The translations under genes were made by a program, and so were the position numbers. This document shows positions 36,460-45,712 of a stretch of DNA of 64,000 nt, one piece after another. This stretch comes from Paracoccus yibinensis (GTDB taxonomy: Bacteria; Pseudomonadota; Alphaproteobacteria; Rhodobacterales; Rhodobacteraceae). The stretch spans positions 248,001 to 312,000 of the forward strand of contig NZ_JAVCWH010000005.1 of assembly GCF_030846195.1 (NCBI RefSeq), read 5' to 3'. Numbering within the stretch: the first letter of the stretch is position 1; every line of letters starts with the position of its first letter. A model generated the notes under the pieces. That model was given only the letters and a program-made list of their open reading frames with translations, was not told where the DNA came from and ran no database searches.

Positions 36460-38739
36460 TCAGCGGGCGTTCCCCAGCCCGCCCGCCGAAATGGCGGCCA
36501 TGTTCAGGATGTCGTTCACCGTCGAGGTGGTGGAACAGATCTGGATGGGCTGCGGCACCCCGGTCAGGATGGGACCGATCACCGTAGCCCCCGCCATTTC
36601 CTGCATCAGCTTCACGCTGATGGAGGCCGAATGGCGCGCGGGCACCACCAGCACATTGGCAGGACCCGTCAGGCGGCTGAAGGGATAGCGCGCGGCCGAG
36701 TCCATGTTCAGCGCCACATCCACGGTCATCTCGCCCTCGTATTCGAAATCGACGCCGCGCCGGTCCAGGACCTCGGTGGCCTTCGCCATCTTCACGGCCC
36801 GCTCGCTGACCGGATAGCCGAAGTTCGAAAACGACAGGAAGGCCACCCGGGGTTCAAGTCCCAACCCGCGCGCCACGCCCGCGCCGCGCGTGGCGATGTC
36901 GGCCAGATCCTCGGCTTCGGGCCATTCATGGACCAGCGTATCGCCGATCAGCACGATCCGGCCCTTGTGCAGCACGGCGGTGATGCCCACCGCGCCATCC
37001 TGCGGGCGCAGGTCAAAGACCTTGCCCAGTTGCGCAAGCACCGGAGCGTTCTTGCGCGTGGCCCCCGTCACAAGCCCGTCGCCATGGCCATGCGCCAGCA
37101 TCAGGGCGGCAAAGACATGGCGGTCGCGGTTGGCCAACTTGTGCGCGTCTTCCCGGTCCACGCCCTTGCGTTGCAGGCGGGCGTAAAGAAATTCGTGATA
37201 GGCATCCAGATGCCGGGAATTGGCCGCGTTCACCACGGTCAGTTCGCGCACCGCGTCGCCAAGGCCCACCGTTTCCAGCTTTTCCTTCACATCGGCCTCG
37301 CGCCCCACGACCAGGGCCTGGCCCATGCCCCCGCGCTGCCAGGCGACGGCGGCGCGCAGGACGCGGGGATCGTCGCCCTCGGCGAAGATCATGCGCGCCT
37401 GGCTCTGGCGGGCGCGGGCGTGGATGCCTTGCAGTATCGCGGCGGTCGGATCCATGCGGTTCTTCAGCGACTGGACATAGCCGTCCATGTCGATGATCGG
37501 GCGGCGGGCGACGCCGGTGTCCATGCCTGCGCGCGCCACCGCAGGGGGGACGACATGGATCAGGCGCGGATCGAAGGGCGTCGGGATGATGTAGTCGCGC
37601 CCGAATTGCAGCTTGCGCCCATAGGCCACGGCGACCTCATCGGGGACATCCTCGCGCGCCAGTTTAGCCAGAGCCTCGGCGCAGGCGATCTTCATCTCGT
37701 CATTGATGGCGCGGGCGTGGATGTCCAGCGCGCCGCGGAACAGGTAGGGAAAGCCCAGGACGTTGTTCACCTGGTTCGGATAGTCGGAGCGCCCGGTGGC
37801 GACGATGGCGTCGGGGCGGACGGCATGGGCGTCCTCGGGCGTGATCTCGGGGTCGGGGTTGGCCATGGCGAAGATCACCGGGTTGTCGGCCATGCTTTCG
37901 ACCATGGCCTGCGTCACCGCGCCCTTGGCGCTGACACCCAGGAACACGTCGGCGCCCTTCATCGCGTCCTCCAGCGTGCGCGCCGAAGTCGCGACCGCAT
38001 GGGCCGATTTCCACTGGTTCATGCCCTCGGTCCGGCCTTGGTAGATGACCCCCTTGGTGTCGGCCATGATGCAGTTTTCATGTCGCGCACCCATGGATTT
38101 CAACAGTTCCAGGCAGGCGATCCCGGCCGCGCCCGCGCCGTTCAGGACGATTTTCACGTCCTCGATCTTCTTGCCGGACAGCTCCAGCGCGTTCAGCAGC
38201 CCCGCCGCGCAGATCACGGCCGTGCCGTGCTGGTCGTCGTGGAAGACGGGGATGTCCATCATCTCCTTCAGGCGCTGCTCGATGATGAAGCATTCGGGCG
38301 CCTTGATGTCTTCCAGGTTGATGCCGCCGAAGGTCGGCCCCATCAGGCGCACGGCGTTGATGAATTCGTCCGCGTCCTCGGTATCCAGTTCGATGTCGAT
38401 GGCGTTCACGTCGGCGAAGCGCTTGAACAGCACCGCCTTGCCTTCCATCACCGGCTTCGAGGCCAGCGCGCCCAGGTTCCCCATTCCCAGGATGGCGGTG
38501 CCATTGGAAATCACCGCGACCATGTTGCCCTTGGTGGTATAGTCATAGGCCGTCTCGGGCCGGTCGGCGATGGCCTGAACGGGAACGGCGACGCCCGGCG
38601 AATAGGCCAGCGACAGGTCGCGCTGCGTGGTCATGGGGGTGGACGCGACCACGTCGAATTTCCCCGGGCGCGGCTCCATGTGATAGGCCAGCGCCTCCTC
38701 GGGGGTGATGCGGGCGCGGTTGCTGGTCTTTTCGCTCAT
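36460..38739 (-). CDS. maeB: NADP-dependent malic enzyme with C-terminal phosphotransacetylase-like domain
   Basis: 759 residues. The malic enzyme part (1-430) has LSLAYSPGVAVPVQAI, the NAD(P) site NGAGAAGIACLELLKSMGA and VFLGVSAKGAVTQAMV. The C-terminal part (about 430-759) is phosphate-acetyltransferase-like (VVPARHSASISVKLMQEMAG). This fusion is the MaeB type, in which the second domain serves allosteric control by acetyl-CoA rather than catalysis. It decarboxylates malate to pyruvate with NADP. Stand-alone gene. Confidence 0.96.
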   Translation of the reverse strand: MSEKTSNRARITPEEALAYHMEPRPGKFDVVASTPMTTQRDLSLAYSPGVAVPVQAIADRPETAYDYTTKGNMVAVISNGTAILGMGNLGALASKPVMEGKAVLFKRFADVNAIDIELDTEDADEFINAVRLMGPTFGGINLEDIKAPECFIIEQRLKEMMDIPVFHDDQHGTAVICAAGLLNALELSGKKIEDVKIVLNGAGAAGIACLELLKSMGARHENCIMADTKGVIYQGRTEGMNQWKSAHAVATSARTLEDAMKGADVFLGVSAKGAVTQAMVESMADNPVIFAMANPDPEITPEDAHAVRPDAIVATGRSDYPNQVNNVLGFPYLFRGALDIHARAINDEMKIACAEALAKLAREDVPDEVAVAYGRKLQFGRDYIIPTPFDPRLIHVVPPAVARAGMDTGVARRPIIDMDGYVQSLKNRMDPTAAILQGIHARARQSQARMIFAEGDDPRVLRAAVAWQRGGMGQALVVGREADVKEKLETVGLGDAVRELTVVNAANSRHLDAYHEFLYARLQRKGVDREDAHKLANRDRHVFAALMLAHGHGDGLVTGATRKNAPVLAQLGKVFDLRPQDGAVGITAVLHKGRIVLIGDTLVHEWPEAEDLADIATRGAGVARGLGLEPRVAFLSFSNFGYPVSERAVKMAKATEVLDRRGVDFEYEGEMTVDVALNMDSAARYPFSRLTGPANVLVVPARHSASISVKLMQEMAGATVIGPILTGVPQPIQICSTTSTVNDILNMAAISAGGLGNAR

Positions 38740-38834
38740 GGGATCCTCCGAGGGTGGTGGTCCCGTTTAACGTTACGTCACGTCCGGCTCAACATGGATC
38801 AGCGACAAATCTGTGTTGCCGCAGGGCGCAGAAT

Positions 38835-39560
38835 TCAGATCGTGACCCTGACGAAGCTGTCGCGCAGGGCGGCGGACCAGGCCGCGCTCATCCGCGCGAA
38901 GTCGGCATCGCCGTCTTCGATACGGCGGCGGTGCGTGATGGCGCAGGCGCCTTCCTCGATGATCGCCAGATCCAGCGGCATGCCCACGGACAGGTTCGAT
39001 CGCAACGTTGAATCCATCGACAGCAGCACCGCCTTCTGCGCATCGGCCAGGCTGGTCGCGGGCGTCACCACGCGGTCCAGGATCGGCTTGCCGTATTTGT
39101 GTTCGCCGATCTGCAGGAAGGGCGTGTCCTCCGTCGCCTCGATGAAATTGCCCTCGGGATAGATCAGATACATGCGCATGTCGCCGCCCTGGCGCTGGCC
39201 CGCGACGATCATGCTGGCGGATGCCTGCTGGCGCAGGTCGCGGCATTGTTCGGCGATCTCGCGCCGTGTGCGCGACAACGTGTCGCCGATGATCGTGGCG
39301 ACCTGCAACATCGTCTGCGCCTTCATGATCGAGGTCGTCTCGTCCGCCATATCGTCATGGATGGCCTCGTTCAGGCGGGCAAGCGTCGTCTGCGTGACCG
39401 ACAGCGACCCGGCCGTCATCACCACGATGGCGCGTTCGCCCGGCTGTTCGAAGAAGAACATCTTGCGATAGCAGGCGATGTTGTCCAGGCCCGCATTCGT
39501 GCGCGTGTCCGACAGCAGCACAAGTCCGGCATTCAGCTTCAAGCCGACGCAATAGGTCAT
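38835..39560 (-). CDS. Anbu-type proteasome-homologue peptidase
   Basis: 241 residues starting MTYCVGLKLNAGLVLLSDTR. After Met removal the N-terminal Thr would be the nucleophile, as in Anbu (ancestral beta subunit) proteins. LDNIACYRKMFFFEQPGERAIVVMTAGSLSVTQ is typical of the fold. It is the last gene of the conserved Anbu neighbourhood: circularly permuted ATP-grasp, alpha-E protein, transglutaminase, Anbu. The physiological substrate of Anbu is not established. Confidence 0.9.
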   Translation of the reverse strand: MTYCVGLKLNAGLVLLSDTRTNAGLDNIACYRKMFFFEQPGERAIVVMTAGSLSVTQTTLARLNEAIHDDMADETTSIMKAQTMLQVATIIGDTLSRTRREIAEQCRDLRQQASASMIVAGQRQGGDMRMYLIYPEGNFIEATEDTPFLQIGEHKYGKPILDRVVTPATSLADAQKAVLLSMDSTLRSNLSVGMPLDLAIIEEGACAITHRRRIEDGDADFARMSAAWSAALRDSFVRVTI

Positions 39561-39633
39561 GGCTGCGTCTTCCCCGTCATGATGGCCGCAATCTAAAGGC
39601 GACAGGGGTAGGCCGCAATCCGTCCTTTCCATT

Positions 39634-39698
39634 CACTTTGGCTCAAATATCCGCCGGGGTGAATTGGCCAAAGGCCAAGAGGGGTCGGCAGACCCCTT
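39634..39698 (-). repeat. Intergenic hairpin/GGATATTT repeat, copy 2
   Basis: On the minus strand a hairpin (GGGGTC-TGCC-GACCCC) starts at the transglutaminase stop codon. A spacer and CCCCGGCGGATATTTGAGCC follow, then AAAGTGAA. It has the same order of parts as the copies at 12447, 47350 and 55441. It may act as a transcription attenuator between the transglutaminase and Anbu genes. Confidence 0.65.
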
Positions 39699-40539
39699 AG
39701 CTTTGCGTCTGGCTTTGGCTTTGGGTCTGGAAACGCTCCACCTCCTCGACATTCACGGCGACATCCAGGGTCTCGATCCCCTGGCCTGCCGCGATTCCCC
39801 GGATCGGGGCTGCGTCCGACGCGTCCAGTCCCGAACCCAGCCGGACATAGCGTTCGTCCGGGCAACATCTGTTGGCGGGATCGAAGCCGACCCAGCCCAG
39901 GCCCTGCACATGAATCTCGGCCCAGGCATGGGCTGCCTCGTGCGGCTCTCCCTCTGTGGTGCTGTGCAGATAGCCCGAGACATAGCGGGCGGGCAGGTCA
40001 CGCAGGCGCGCCACGGCGATCAGCGCATGGGCATGGTCCTGGCACACGCCTTGCCCCTGCGCCAACGCCTCGGCGGCGGTGGTATGGAATTCCGTCTGGC
40101 CGGGGGCATAGGCGATCGCCTCCGACACACCGGCCGACAGCCGATGCGCGAGATCCAGGAAATCGGTCGTGTCTGTCACGGAACCTGCCAGATCGCGCAG
40201 CCCTTCGTCCGGTTTCGTGGCCACGGTGTCGCGCAGATAGGCAAGCGGATGGATCAACTCGCGATATCCGCGCAGGACGCCTGCCGTGTCGCGCGTCTCG
40301 ACCCGGCCAGTGACGGTGACGGTCACTTCCTCGGTCGGGCCGCGCACGGTCCAGCCTTCGATCCAGTCGCCCGCCCCGTCGCGGAAACCGGGGCCGCGGG
40401 TGCCCCCCGACACGCTGATCGCCCAGTCATGCGTGCGCTGCCCTTCGAACACAGAAGGCGTCAGGCGCAGGCTTTGCACCAGGTTCCTGACCGGCCGGTC
40501 ATAGCGATAAACGGTCTGATGAAAGATCCGCAGCTTCAT
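39697..40539 (-). CDS. Transglutaminase-like cysteine peptidase family protein
   Basis: 280 residues. An N-terminal beta domain (MKLRIFHQTVYRYDRPV) precedes the transglutaminase core, with catalytic Cys in GVCQDHAHALI, His in HAWAEIHVQGLGW and Asp in GFDPANRC. Such proteins may be proteases or amide-bond-forming enzymes; the ATP-grasp partner suggests peptide-bond making or breaking on the same substrate. The start is TGATG-coupled to the alpha-E gene. The end EVERFQTQSQSQTQS is a short Gln/Ser repeat. Confidence 0.9.
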   Translation of the reverse strand: MKLRIFHQTVYRYDRPVRNLVQSLRLTPSVFEGQRTHDWAISVSGGTRGPGFRDGAGDWIEGWTVRGPTEEVTVTVTGRVETRDTAGVLRGYRELIHPLAYLRDTVATKPDEGLRDLAGSVTDTTDFLDLAHRLSAGVSEAIAYAPGQTEFHTTAAEALAQGQGVCQDHAHALIAVARLRDLPARYVSGYLHSTTEGEPHEAAHAWAEIHVQGLGWVGFDPANRCCPDERYVRLGSGLDASDAAPIRGIAAGQGIETLDVAVNVEEVERFQTQSQSQTQS

Positions 40540-41495
40540 CACGATCCCCCCAGCAGGTAATCTTCATGGACCAGGGTCGAGATGGTGCCGATTTCCCCGA
40601 TGAACCAGGTCAGGAATTCGTGCAGCCCCTCGTCGAAGACCATGTCGATGTCATGGGCCTGCAAGCGGCTCAGCACCTCGCGCGCCTTGTCGCGGGCATT
40701 GGTCGGCACCGTTTCGCCATACCGCTTGGCAAGCCCTTCCAGATTCCACACTGCCTCGTAAAGCGATGTGATCAGCGACCGCGGGCTTTCCCCGTTCAGG
40801 ATCAGGAAATCCGCGACCCGTCCCGCCGTGATGTCGCCGCCGTAAGCCCAGTGATAGGCCCGATGCGCCGAAAGCGCCCTCAGGATCACCTGCCATTGAT
40901 AGGTGTCCAGACCCGATCCCACGAATTCGATCCGGGGCAGAAGGACGTAATACTTCACGTCCAGCAGCCGCGCCGTCGCATCCGCGCGTTCCAGGCCATA
41001 GCCCAGGTTCATGAAATGCCAGCCGTCATTGCGAAGCTGCGTGGCATTGATCGCGCCCCTCACGGTCGAGGTGTGGCTGGTCGTGAAGTCCGTCAGCGAG
41101 GCCGTGTCGATCTTGTCGCGCGGCGTCTTCTCGATCCGGCGTAGATCCTGATAGGCCACGTTCAACGCGTCCCAGACCTGGCTGGTCAGCGCGGTGCGCA
41201 CGATTCGGCCCGACTCTCGCGCACGCTCGATGCAGGACATGACGGATGACGGATTGTCGCGGTCGAAGAAGATAAATTCCTCGATGTTTTCCTGGCTGAT
41301 CTCGCCGTATTTCTCGGCGAACAGGCTGGCTGTGCCCGAGGCCTGCAGCAGGGAGTTCCATTCGTTCTGATAGCCCGAGGCGGTGTTGGGCAGAAGCGTG
41401 ATCCGCTGGCCCACGTCCAGCAGGCGCGCGGCGGTGTCGGCGCGTTCCAGGTGGCGGCCCATCCAGAACAGGTTGGCGGCGGTGCGGCTGAGCAT
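40539..41495 (-). CDS. Alpha-E domain protein (DUF403)
   Basis: 318 residues, almost wholly alpha-helical. It has the family start MLSRTAANLFWMGRHLERADTAARLLD and an internal echo LGYGLERADATARLLDVKYYVLL, which suggests an internal duplication. The biochemical role is unknown. It always seems to accompany the circularly permuted ATP-grasp protein, which starts the operon 11 bases upstream. Confidence 0.9.
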   Translation of the reverse strand: MLSRTAANLFWMGRHLERADTAARLLDVGQRITLLPNTASGYQNEWNSLLQASGTASLFAEKYGEISQENIEEFIFFDRDNPSSVMSCIERARESGRIVRTALTSQVWDALNVAYQDLRRIEKTPRDKIDTASLTDFTTSHTSTVRGAINATQLRNDGWHFMNLGYGLERADATARLLDVKYYVLLPRIEFVGSGLDTYQWQVILRALSAHRAYHWAYGGDITAGRVADFLILNGESPRSLITSLYEAVWNLEGLAKRYGETVPTNARDKAREVLSRLQAHDIDMVFDEGLHEFLTWFIGEIGTISTLVHEDYLLGGS

Positions 41496-41506
41496 CTCTG
41501 ACCCCC

Positions 41507-42916
41507 TTATTCCGACAGGACCCAGGTGTCCTTGACGCCCCCGCCCTGCGACGAGTTCACGACAAGGCTGCCTTCGCGCAGCGCCACCCGCGTCAGCCCG
41601 CCCGGCACCAGTTCGATCCGGTCGCCGCACAGGCAATAGGGGCGCAGGTCCACATGGCGCGGCGCCAGCCCTTCGGCGACGAAGGTGGGGCAGGTGGACA
41701 GGGCCAGCGTCGGCTGGGCGATGTAATTGCCGGGATCGGCCTCGATCTTCCTGCGGAAGGTCTCGATCTCCTCCTTCGTGGACTTCGGGCCGACCAGCAT
41801 CCCATAGCCGCCCGATCCATGAACTTCCTTTACCACCAGGTCCGGCAGGTGTTCCATGACGTATCGGTAATCGTCGTCCTTCCACAGCGTCCAGGTCTGG
41901 ACGTTCTGCAACATCGGCTCCTCGCCCAGATAGAAGCGGACCATTTCCGGCACGAAGGTATAGATCGCCTTGTCATCGGCCACGCCCGCGCCCGGCGCCG
42001 AACAGATCGACACGCCCCCGGACCGATAGACATCCATCAGCCCCGGCACGCCCAGCATCGAATCCGGGCGGAAGCACAGTGGATCCAGGAACGGATCGTC
42101 GATCCGTCGATAGATGACATCGACCCGCTTTGGTCCCTGAGTGGTGCGCATATAGACGAATTCGCCGTCCACGAACAGATCGGCGCCTTCGACCAGTTCG
42201 ACGCCCATCAGGTTCGCCAGGAAGCTGTGTTCGTAATAGGCGCTGTTGAAATGGCCCGGTGTCAGGACCACGCAGGTGGGCCGGTCGTGGCATTTGGCGG
42301 GCGCGACGGATTCCAGCGTGCGGCGCAGAAGGTCGGGATACTGGTCCACCGGCTCGATCCGGTTGCCGCGAAACAGGCCGGGGAACATCCGCATCATGAT
42401 TTCGCGGTTTTCCAGCATGTAGCTGACACCCGAGGGGGTGCGGCAGTTGTCCTCCAGCACGAAGAACTCGTCCTTGGACGTGCGCACCAGGTCGATGCCG
42501 ATGATGTGGGAATAAACCCCGCGCGGCGGCACGACGCCGACCACGGCCTTCTCATAGGCCTCGTTCTGATAGACCAGCCGGGCGGGGATGCGGCCCGCGC
42601 GCACGATCTCGGCCCGGCCATAGACGTCGCGCAGAAAGGCGTTCAGCGCGCGCGCCCGCTGCTTGATGCCGCGTTCCAGCTTGCGCCATTCTGACTGTTC
42701 GAAAACGCGGGGCATCATGTCGAAGGGGATCAGCCGGTCCGGGTCGCCCCCCTCGCCATAGACGGCGAAGGTGATGCCGATTCGCCGGAACAGGGCCTCG
42801 GCCTCGGCCTGCTTCATCTGCCGAAAATCGGCGGGCATCGTCTCGACCCATTGGCTGAGCCGGGCATAGGGTTCGCGAACCCGCGACCCTTCATACATTT
42901 CGTTGTAATAGCTCAT
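41507..42916 (-). CDS. Circularly permuted ATP-grasp type 2 protein
   Basis: 469 residues. MSYYNEMYEG at the start, then WRKLERGIKQRARALNAFLRDVYG and VLEDNCRTPSGVSYMLENRE (an ATP-grasp ligand region), VVLTPGHFNSAYYEHSFLA, and KEVHGSGGYGMLVGP, a glycine-rich nucleotide loop. The family is predicted to form an amide bond using ATP, possibly on a peptide-like substrate. First gene of the Anbu operon; the 274-base gap upstream (42917-43190) must hold divergent promoters, but I see no clear boxes. Confidence 0.9.
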   Translation of the reverse strand: MSYYNEMYEGSRVREPYARLSQWVETMPADFRQMKQAEAEALFRRIGITFAVYGEGGDPDRLIPFDMMPRVFEQSEWRKLERGIKQRARALNAFLRDVYGRAEIVRAGRIPARLVYQNEAYEKAVVGVVPPRGVYSHIIGIDLVRTSKDEFFVLEDNCRTPSGVSYMLENREIMMRMFPGLFRGNRIEPVDQYPDLLRRTLESVAPAKCHDRPTCVVLTPGHFNSAYYEHSFLANLMGVELVEGADLFVDGEFVYMRTTQGPKRVDVIYRRIDDPFLDPLCFRPDSMLGVPGLMDVYRSGGVSICSAPGAGVADDKAIYTFVPEMVRFYLGEEPMLQNVQTWTLWKDDDYRYVMEHLPDLVVKEVHGSGGYGMLVGPKSTKEEIETFRRKIEADPGNYIAQPTLALSTCPTFVAEGLAPRHVDLRPYCLCGDRIELVPGGLTRVALREGSLVVNSSQGGGVKDTWVLSE

Positions 42917-43190
42917 TCGTCCACCCGCTGACCCCGGACCCTTTGCGGGCCTTCTTCCGCTGATGATCGGAGACGGTTTTTCCCAAGTCCACAGAGGAAT
43001 AGCGGTTCCTGCGCGAAAGTTCCGCAGGCCAAGTCCGCGTTTTAGGCAGCAAGGGATCCTGCACGCGGCCGCTGCCGTGATTTTGGGCAATGTGAAGGCG
43101 CCGGTCCTGCCATTCCTGATATGTCGTGGCGCTTACCGGATCGTAACCTTTTGCCCTTAAGGCTGGTGCCAGGAAGCGCAGGGGAACGAC

Positions 43191-43517
43191 ATGCCGACAC
43201 TGATCGTCAACGAAACCGAAACGCAGTTGACCGTGATCGTGGAAGAAGCGCGCATCGACGCCGCCATTGCCACCCGGTTCAAGGACCGGCTGCGGGAAAT
43301 CGTGCTGCGCGGTCGCAAGCCTGTCCGTCTGGACATGCGGCGTGTCGATTTCATGGACAGTTCGGGATTGGGTGCGATGATCGCGGTCCGAAAGGCCCTG
43401 CCCGAATCCCTTCCGCTGGTCCTGGAAGGACTGACCCCCAACGTGGAGCGCGTGTTCAGGCTGACCCGGATGGACAGTGTTTTCGACATACGACCGGCCA
43501 CCACCTTACAGGAGTAG
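43191..43517 (+). CDS. STAS-domain anti-sigma factor antagonist (RsbV/RbaV-like)
   Basis: 108 residues. The STAS phosphorylation loop is VDFMDSSGLGAMIAV, with the Ser of DSSGLG as expected phospho-acceptor. Such proteins, when unphosphorylated, bind an anti-sigma kinase and free a sigma factor. The kinase-like partner follows after 6 bases. In Rhodobacter capsulatus a similar RbaV/RbaW pair affects gene-transfer-agent production; whether this pair is orthologous is not shown here. Confidence 0.88.
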   Translation: MPTLIVNETETQLTVIVEEARIDAAIATRFKDRLREIVLRGRKPVRLDMRRVDFMDSSGLGAMIAVRKALPESLPLVLEGLTPNVERVFRLTRMDSVFDIRPATTLQE

Positions 43518-43523
43518 TTGTTT

Positions 43524-44009
43524 ATGAGTTCCAGCGAACGGCAGAATGCCGGACCCAAACCCCGTCCCGCGACCCGGACGCAGCCGATGTTTCACCGTGT
43601 GCTGCAAGCCGAACCCCAGGACGTGCGGCAGACGTTGGAGGATTTGCGCATCCGCTTCGCCAAGGAGGTGAGCGCCGATGCAATGGGGCGGCTGGAACTG
43701 GTCCTGGCCGAGGTGATGAACAACGTGGCCGAACATGCAAGCGACACGGCCACGCCAGCGACGGACGCCCGGTCGATGCATTTGTGCGTGGTCATGCACG
43801 ACAACGGGTTGTCATGCGCCATCACAGACGATGGCGGCATGCTGCCCGCCGATTGCCTGCTGCCGCGCACCCTGCCGGCCCTTGATCCGCTCGACTTGCC
43901 CGAAGGCGGGTTCGGCTGGTGCCTGATCCAGGGGCTGACGCAATCTCTGTGCTATTACCGTGAAGGCCAGCGGAACTGCTTGGCATTCACGGTACCCTAT
44001 CACGGCTAG
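43524..44009 (+). CDS. HATPase-domain anti-sigma regulatory kinase (RsbW/RbaW-like)
   Basis: 161 residues with a GHKL ATPase fold: N box LVLAEVMNNVAEHA, G1 box ITDDGGM, and a G2-type segment PEGGFGWCLIQGLTQSL. It lacks a histidine-kinase dimerisation domain, so a serine kinase acting on the upstream STAS protein is expected. AGGAG lies 9 bases before the ATG; a TTG two codons earlier is the alternative. No PP2C phosphatase or sigma factor gene is adjacent. Its stop overlaps the convergent hspQ stop. Confidence 0.87.
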   Translation: MSSSERQNAGPKPRPATRTQPMFHRVLQAEPQDVRQTLEDLRIRFAKEVSADAMGRLELVLAEVMNNVAEHASDTATPATDARSMHLCVVMHDNGLSCAITDDGGMLPADCLLPRTLPALDPLDLPEGGFGWCLIQGLTQSLCYYREGQRNCLAFTVPYHG

Positions 44010-44338
44010 TTCAGCGGACCCATCAGCGGATAGCGCCCGTCCTCGAAGTCACCGAACATCTCGAACATGTCGGGGTGGTTCAGGGGTTCGCCGGACTGGT
44101 CCGGGACCAGGTTCTGTTCCGAGACATAGGCGACGTAATAGGTCGCCTCTGTTTCGGCATAAAGGTGATAGAAAGGCTGGTCCTTGGCAGGACGCGCATC
44201 TTCAGGGATGGAATCGTACCATTCCTGGGTATTGGCGAATTCGGGATCCACATCGAAGATCACGCCGCGAAACGGACGGTTCCGATGGCGGACGACCTGA
44301 CCCAGGCTGAATTTGGCAATTCGGTTGTTCAGCTGCAT
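44006..44338 (-). CDS. hspQ: Heat shock protein HspQ
   Basis: 110 residues with the HspQ/YccV pattern: FSLGQVVRHRNRPFRGVIFDVDPEF, then DQPFYHLYAETEATYYVAYVSEQNL. HspQ is a small beta-barrel protein; in Enterobacteria it is a heat-shock protein and Lon specificity enhancer and binds hemimethylated DNA. No clear heat-shock promoter was found in the 124 bases between it and creA. Confidence 0.93.
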   Translation of the reverse strand: MQLNNRIAKFSLGQVVRHRNRPFRGVIFDVDPEFANTQEWYDSIPEDARPAKDQPFYHLYAETEATYYVAYVSEQNLVPDQSGEPLNHPDMFEMFGDFEDGRYPLMGPLN

Positions 44339-44462
44339 GAATGGTCCACTGCTTCGGATCTGGCGGCTGTTTTAACCCCGCAGCGCGATTCTGTCCACCA
44401 GATCACCAGCATTTGCACGATTTCCGCAGCTGCCGCGGTCCGGCGGCATCTGGCAGAAGGGA

Positions 44463-44927
44463 TCAATTCGCACCTGGCCCGCTTGTGGTGTCGGGTGGCA
44501 GGGGCACCGTGGACATCGACATCTTGGCCGATCCTTCGCTCAACTCGCTCGCATGGGCCAGATAGATCAGCACCCGGTTCTTCGCGTCATAGATCCGCTT
44601 GACGCGCAGGGACTTGAACAGAAGCGAGCGGCCTTCGCTGAACACGTCCTCGGGACGGCCGGGCCGCAGCGTGCTGACATCGACCGAACCCGTCATCGCA
44701 CACTGAATGGCGCTGTTCGAGGGATCCTCGAACCAGTTGCCCTGACTGAGACGGTCCAGAACGGACCGTTCGAAATAGGCCAGGTGACAGGTGACGCCGC
44801 CCACGACCGGATCGGCGACCGCCTCGATGACGATGTCGTTGCCGACCCAGTCGACGCCGACCTGGGCGATCTCCTCGGCCCCAGCCAGGGCGGGCATCAG
44901 CAGAAAAGCAAGCGCGGTCAATCGCAT
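44463..44927 (-). CDS. creA: CreA family periplasmic protein
   Basis: 154 residues with a signal peptide (residues 1-17, ending PALAGAEE). The family core is VGVDWVGNDIVIEAVADPVVGGVTCHLAYF, followed by CAMTGSV with a second Cys. CreA proteins are widespread and of unknown function. It starts 10 bases inside the end of the upstream metallophosphatase gene. Confidence 0.9.
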   Translation of the reverse strand: MRLTALAFLLMPALAGAEEIAQVGVDWVGNDIVIEAVADPVVGGVTCHLAYFERSVLDRLSQGNWFEDPSNSAIQCAMTGSVDVSTLRPGRPEDVFSEGRSLLFKSLRVKRIYDAKNRVLIYLAHASELSEGSAKMSMSTVPLPPDTTSGPGAN

Positions 44928-45655
44928 GGCAGGTTCTCCGGTTCCAAGGGCAGGCGGCCGTCGTCGGCCAGCAGATGCACGCCATCCCTTTCGATGACGA
45001 CCGCGCAAAGAGGGCGCCCATAGGCCGCGCCGCCATCGACATTCAGGCGGTTGCCGTAATGGGTGGCGGTCTGGATCGCGGTATGGCCATGGACGACCAG
45101 CGGCCCATGATCCACGGGGCTGTTCAGGAAGTCCTGCCGGATCCATACCAGATCCTCCTCGGTCTGGTCCTGCAGATCGACGCCCGGCCGGATGCCCGCG
45201 TGAACGACCAGGGCCAGCGGATGCAGAAAATACAGCGGCAGAGAGGCAAGATAGGCCGCATGGACACCAGGCACCGCCCGCTTGGCCTCGGCCAGCATCC
45301 GATCCGGGGCCAGGGTGGGATCGACGCCATAGGACCGCAGCGTTTCGGGCGCGCCCAGCCCGGAATGCAACGTCCAGTGCAGCCGGGAACTGAGGTCCGG
45401 ATCGACCCAGTCAGGCTGCATCACATATTGCGGCAGAAAGCGGTCGTGATTGCCACGCGTCACCGTCCATGGCCGCCCTTCGGCCTGGCCGGTCATCAGG
45501 TATTCGACGACACCGCGCGAATCCGGTCCCCGGTCGATCAAGTCGCCCACATGGGCAATCACGGCATCCCGCCCGCCATCGCGAAAGACGCGGTCATGCG
45601 CGGCCTTGAGCTTGTCCAGATGCCCATGGACATCGCCAATGACATAAAGCCGCAT
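44918..45655 (-). CDS. Calcineurin-like metallophosphoesterase (bis(5'-nucleosyl)-tetraphosphatase / PrpE-like)
   Basis: 245 residues. Metal-binding motifs: YVIGDVHGHLDKL at the N-terminus, GDLIDRGPDSRGVVEYL, and TRGNHDRFL. These fit the diadenosine tetraphosphatase/serine-threonine phosphatase group. A later HGHTAIQTATHYGNRLNVDGGA closes the site. The exact substrate cannot be told. ATG at 45655, with a GTG directly before it. Confidence 0.88.
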   Translation of the reverse strand: MRLYVIGDVHGHLDKLKAAHDRVFRDGGRDAVIAHVGDLIDRGPDSRGVVEYLMTGQAEGRPWTVTRGNHDRFLPQYVMQPDWVDPDLSSRLHWTLHSGLGAPETLRSYGVDPTLAPDRMLAEAKRAVPGVHAAYLASLPLYFLHPLALVVHAGIRPGVDLQDQTEEDLVWIRQDFLNSPVDHGPLVVHGHTAIQTATHYGNRLNVDGGAAYGRPLCAVVIERDGVHLLADDGRLPLEPENLPCD

Positions 45656-45712
45656 CACCGCCTCGCTGCATCAAAAGCCGCGCCCCCTGCCTAAGGCGAC
45701 GCGGCGGGATCG

